Shown here piece after piece: positions 20,930-23,390 of a stretch of DNA of 23,390 bases. The stretch covers positions 1 to 23,390 of IMG/VR virus record IMGVR_UViG_3300017917_002230. One strand, given 5' to 3'. The notes beneath the pieces were generated by a model. It was not told where the DNA came from and did not search any database. It saw only the letters and a program-made list of their open reading frames with translations. The stretch is from a virus. Made by a program: the position numbers and the translations under genes. Position 1 is the stretch's first letter, and each line of letters begins with the position of its first letter.

Positions 20930-21559
20930 TTAACCGTTGAAGGCGCCTTGACCTGTAATCGCTTCGCCGACTGTTCTTGCAACCACAGTTCCGATACCAA
21001 CTGTTCCTGCTGAATGGATAGCATTATCAAATCTAATTGTTAACGCTACAGTAGCTGGTTCGTTAGTGCCGTAGTTTAGATCACCGTAGTCTGCGTTCTG
21101 TACAAAACAACCATAGCATTCAAATGTCTCAAGAACGCTGGCTGCACCAGTACCGCCGTTGCCGCCGTCTAATACTTCAATCTTAGTAGTAAACTTGTAG
21201 TCAACACCAGAACGAGCACTTGCCTGTTCCATAAAGTCAAATTGCTTCTGGATTTGTTGACCAACTAGCTTGGTAACATTACCACTTGCATCATCGCGTA
21301 GTGTCAATGTCATTGTTTCCCAGCTGTATTTGCCAGCTAGATAAACACGTGAGTTGTACACAGGGATGTCCATTTCTTCAAAAGAAACTTTAGGTCTTGT
21401 AACATCCATGACCTGTTTGGTTAATTCTGTGCTCGGCTCAACACCAAAACCTAAAAGAATCACTCTAAAGCGATATTTTAGTTTTGGCATTAACAAGCTC
21501 TGGTTACTACCAGGGCCTGCTGTCTGCACAGAGTAATTATTTAATGATGTAATTGCCAT
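20930..21559 (-). CDS. 19: gp19 tail tube protein
   Basis: Protein of 209 aa (T4 gp19 is 163 aa). It stacks as hexameric rings to form the inner tail tube through which DNA passes. Typical segments are LMPKLKYRFRVILLGFG (about 23-39), MDVTRPKVSFEEMDIPVYNS, VYLAGKYSWETMTLTLRDDA, VLETFECYGCFVQNADYG and EPATVALTIRFDNAIHS. The extra length relative to T4 is mainly in the N-terminus and a Gly-rich insert GGNGGTGAAS. AGGAGA lies before the ATG, a clear ribosome site, and the gene starts 2 nt after the sheath gene, so sheath and tube are made from one mRNA. Being next to gp18 confirms the assignment. Confidence 0.93.
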   Translation of the reverse strand: MAITSLNNYSVQTAGPGSNQSLLMPKLKYRFRVILLGFGVEPSTELTKQVMDVTRPKVSFEEMDIPVYNSRVYLAGKYSWETMTLTLRDDASGNVTKLVGQQIQKQFDFMEQASARSGVDYKFTTKIEVLDGGNGGTGAASVLETFECYGCFVQNADYGDLNYGTNEPATVALTIRFDNAIHSAGTVGIGTVVARTVGEAITGQGAFNG

Positions 21560-21561
21560 TT

Positions 21562-23390
21562 TTAGATCTCTCCTGTGTTCTTGACACGTAATGGAATGTA
21601 GATAAACTCAACTGCCTTAACAGGTTCGATAGCAATATCTACCCACAATTCGTTGCGGTCAATTCTACTTGGTGTGTTATTAGATTCATCACAGACCACA
21701 GCAAAGTCATAAAGTGCTCTTAGGCCTACTAATTCTAATAACAAGCTCTCTACAGCACCCTTGATCTCATCACGTGTGATCTTATCGTTAGGTTCAAACA
21801 CATACGGACGAGCCAACTTGTTCAACTGACTGCGTAGATATACAATCAATCGAGCTACGTTGATGCGATCCAATGCACTTGCGTTTCTTGCACGGGTTTT
21901 TTGACCATATGCAACTAAACCAACTCCAACAAAGAATGGGATTGGATTAACTTTTAAATCATACAATACATCGCGTGTGCCTTCATTTAGTGCCACAGTC
22001 TGGAATTCGCCAGTTGCAGCATCGATGTAACCAACTGCTGTTGCATTAGTAATACCACCACGTCTTGTACCTGCTGGTGCAAACCATGGATAGCTAACTT
22101 GGTCGCTTAGAGCGATAGTTTTTAGCATCATGTGGCTAGCTGGAACAACTGCGTTGGCACCGCCTAAGTCTGTGGTAAATCCGTTTGGATAATAAACTGC
22201 GCAATACTCGTCATAGCTAACGATACCGTCATCGCCGTTATCTGTTACTAGTCTTGCGTTAGTACCCCAGTTAATTAATGTTGTTGCATTGCTGCTTAAT
22301 CTTAATGGTGTATCGCCGATAACAAATGCTGTCACTCCGCGATCGATATTTAGATTAATCAAGTTACTTAGAACTTCGGGATAACCAGGAGCAGCTATTA
22401 AGTTAAAGTTACGACGTTCTTCATCACGTATTTCTTGGCTAGTATCGATCACGCTCTTCATAGCCATTACAACAACTTTACGCTGTGCCTTGCGACCAAA
22501 TGCGCCCGAACCGTCTTCATTGTTTGGTGAAGCTGTAGTCCAGCGGTCGGTTGAGTATGCTGCCATACTTACATTGCCTAAACGTGGATTGTCTTCGGCT
22601 GTATTAATATAGTTGTTATTATATTTCTTAACGTTGCCACCACTTCTACGTAGATTCCATAGCATCATTCCTTTTGGATATAGTGCTGGATCTGGAGCGT
22701 CTGGATCAAGATAATTAGAAGCTAGCAAATCTTTGATTGTTGCTGCCACATGACCAGTTGCTCCTGAGGAACCAAAACGTGCATCGGCAAATAGAACACC
22801 ATCTTCAGTGGTTTGGTCTGTCTTGTCGATTAGATCCCATTCTAGAGATAAACCGTTATATCTATAGATTGTTGGGAAATTCTCGATATCAGCTGTGCTG
22901 ATCCATAGGTCTCCATTCTTTAGAACAGTACCGTCGCTCTGTGTTTCTGGTTGTGTAGCAGAAACGATAGGACCATTTGGATCTGTACGATCTGCTTCTG
23001 TTCCTGCCCAATATGGGCTTGTTGACTGTCTATAACCGACCCAGGTTGTACCATTATGTATCATGATATCAACTTCGCTGAAGCTTGGGTTATACCATAA
23101 TTGGCCATCGAATGGCTCGTCTAATGGTGCGCCTGCTTGTGCAAAGAAATCTCTTGCAGCGAAAGGTTGCCAGTTAGAAGCGATAAAATCAACGCCGCTA
23201 GCTGCCGGTGCTGTGTAGCAGTTTAATGTTCCTGCACCGGAGTCAATATTATAACCAGTAAACAATGTTGAAAGTGTTGTTCCTGATGTATCTTTCATTC
23301 TAAAATCACCGCCAACTTTGTGATATACCACTAGTTGGTAAACTGCTGGAGTTGCAGAAACCACTTCAACATCAGCTTCAACATGTGTAA
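21562..23390 (-). CDS. 18: gp18 tail sheath protein (5' end outside window)
   Basis: The open frame enters from the right edge, with about 608 residues visible and the N-terminus missing (T4 gp18 is 659 aa). The sheath contracts to drive the tube through the cell envelope. The last 130 residues hold the conserved polymerising domain: RINVARLIVYLRSQLNKLAR, PYVFEPNDKITRDEI, LRALYDFAVVCDESNNTPSR and the end ELWVDIAIEPVKAVEFIYIP. The first part of the visible region is a variable insertion domain with repeated YNG-x-x-W and NGTTWVGY-type strands that display on the tail surface. A GTG at 23364 could look like a start, but the frame stays open to the edge (THVEADVEV before it) and the family N-terminus is absent, so the gene is partial. 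Confidence 0.95.
   Translation of the reverse strand, partial: THVEADVEVVSATPAVYQLVVYHKVGGDFRMKDTSGTTLSTLFTGYNIDSGAGTLNCYTAPAASGVDFIASNWQPFAARDFFAQAGAPLDEPFDGQLWYNPSFSEVDIMIHNGTTWVGYRQSTSPYWAGTEADRTDPNGPIVSATQPETQSDGTVLKNGDLWISTADIENFPTIYRYNGLSLEWDLIDKTDQTTEDGVLFADARFGSSGATGHVAATIKDLLASNYLDPDAPDPALYPKGMMLWNLRRSGGNVKKYNNNYINTAEDNPRLGNVSMAAYSTDRWTTASPNNEDGSGAFGRKAQRKVVVMAMKSVIDTSQEIRDEERRNFNLIAAPGYPEVLSNLINLNIDRGVTAFVIGDTPLRLSSNATTLINWGTNARLVTDNGDDGIVSYDEYCAVYYPNGFTTDLGGANAVVPASHMMLKTIALSDQVSYPWFAPAGTRRGGITNATAVGYIDAATGEFQTVALNEGTRDVLYDLKVNPIPFFVGVGLVAYGQKTRARNASALDRINVARLIVYLRSQLNKLARPYVFEPNDKITRDEIKGAVESLLLELVGLRALYDFAVVCDESNNTPSRIDRNELWVDIAIEPVKAVEFIYIPLRVKNTGEI

Noticed and set aside
1-23390. 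tRNA genes, insertion sequences, integrase or attachment sites
   Set aside because: No cloverleaf-like element, transposase, terminal inverted repeats or integrase were seen on either strand by reading; a tRNA search program was not available.

Overview
This window is part of the genome of a tailed phage of the T4 superfamily (contractile-tailed myovirus). The hallmark genes are the tail sheath (gp18), tail tube (gp19), head completion protein gp4, small and large terminase (gp16, gp17), single-stranded DNA-binding protein gp32, recombinase UvsX, a probable UvsY, and helicase UvsW. Small conserved genes of the kind I recall from marine and freshwater T4-like phages lie among them. The host is not shown directly. 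A 60-residue secreted Ala/Pro/Lys peptide resembles small exported proteins I recall from aquatic betaproteobacteria, so such a host is a weak inference.

Layout: almost everything is on the minus strand, so transcription runs from right to left. (a) 23390-13861, virion assembly and packaging: gp18 (cut by the right edge), gp19, a second tube-like protein, a small conserved protein, gp4, gp16, two conserved proteins of unknown role, gp17 and a probable virion protein. (b) 13800-13520, a single-gene unit for the secreted 60-aa peptide, with its own promoter and terminator. (c) 13484-10603, recombination: gp32, UvsX, a small acidic protein and a UvsY-like protein. (d) 10582-2655, a glycan cassette: a nucleotidyltransferase/cupin fusion, two GT-A-type glycosyltransferases, a pyruvyltransferase-like protein and five paralogues resembling capsule glycosyltransferases. 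It includes the only two plus-strand genes (3552-4789). (e) 2630-1: a protein with a possible HARP-like domain, coupled to UvsW. UvsW starts at a TTG and runs off the left edge.

Regulation: T4-type late promoters (variants of TATAAATA) are easy to see. At five genes the 8-mer ends exactly 5 nt before the ATG and no Shine-Dalgarno sequence is present. If the start site lies where it does in T4, these mRNAs would begin at the AUG and be leaderless. gp32 instead has a leader with a strong ribosome site and a hairpin that can fold into a pseudoknot, at about the position of the T4 gene 32 autoregulatory element. Strong intrinsic terminators separate the units at 20.9, 17.2, 13.84 and 13.53 kb.

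Inferred roles: the right half builds and fills the particle. The middle and left end supply recombination-dependent replication (gp32, UvsX, UvsY-like, UvsW). The inserted glycan cassette probably makes or modifies a sugar polymer on the host surface, the virion or the DNA; the sequence does not say which.
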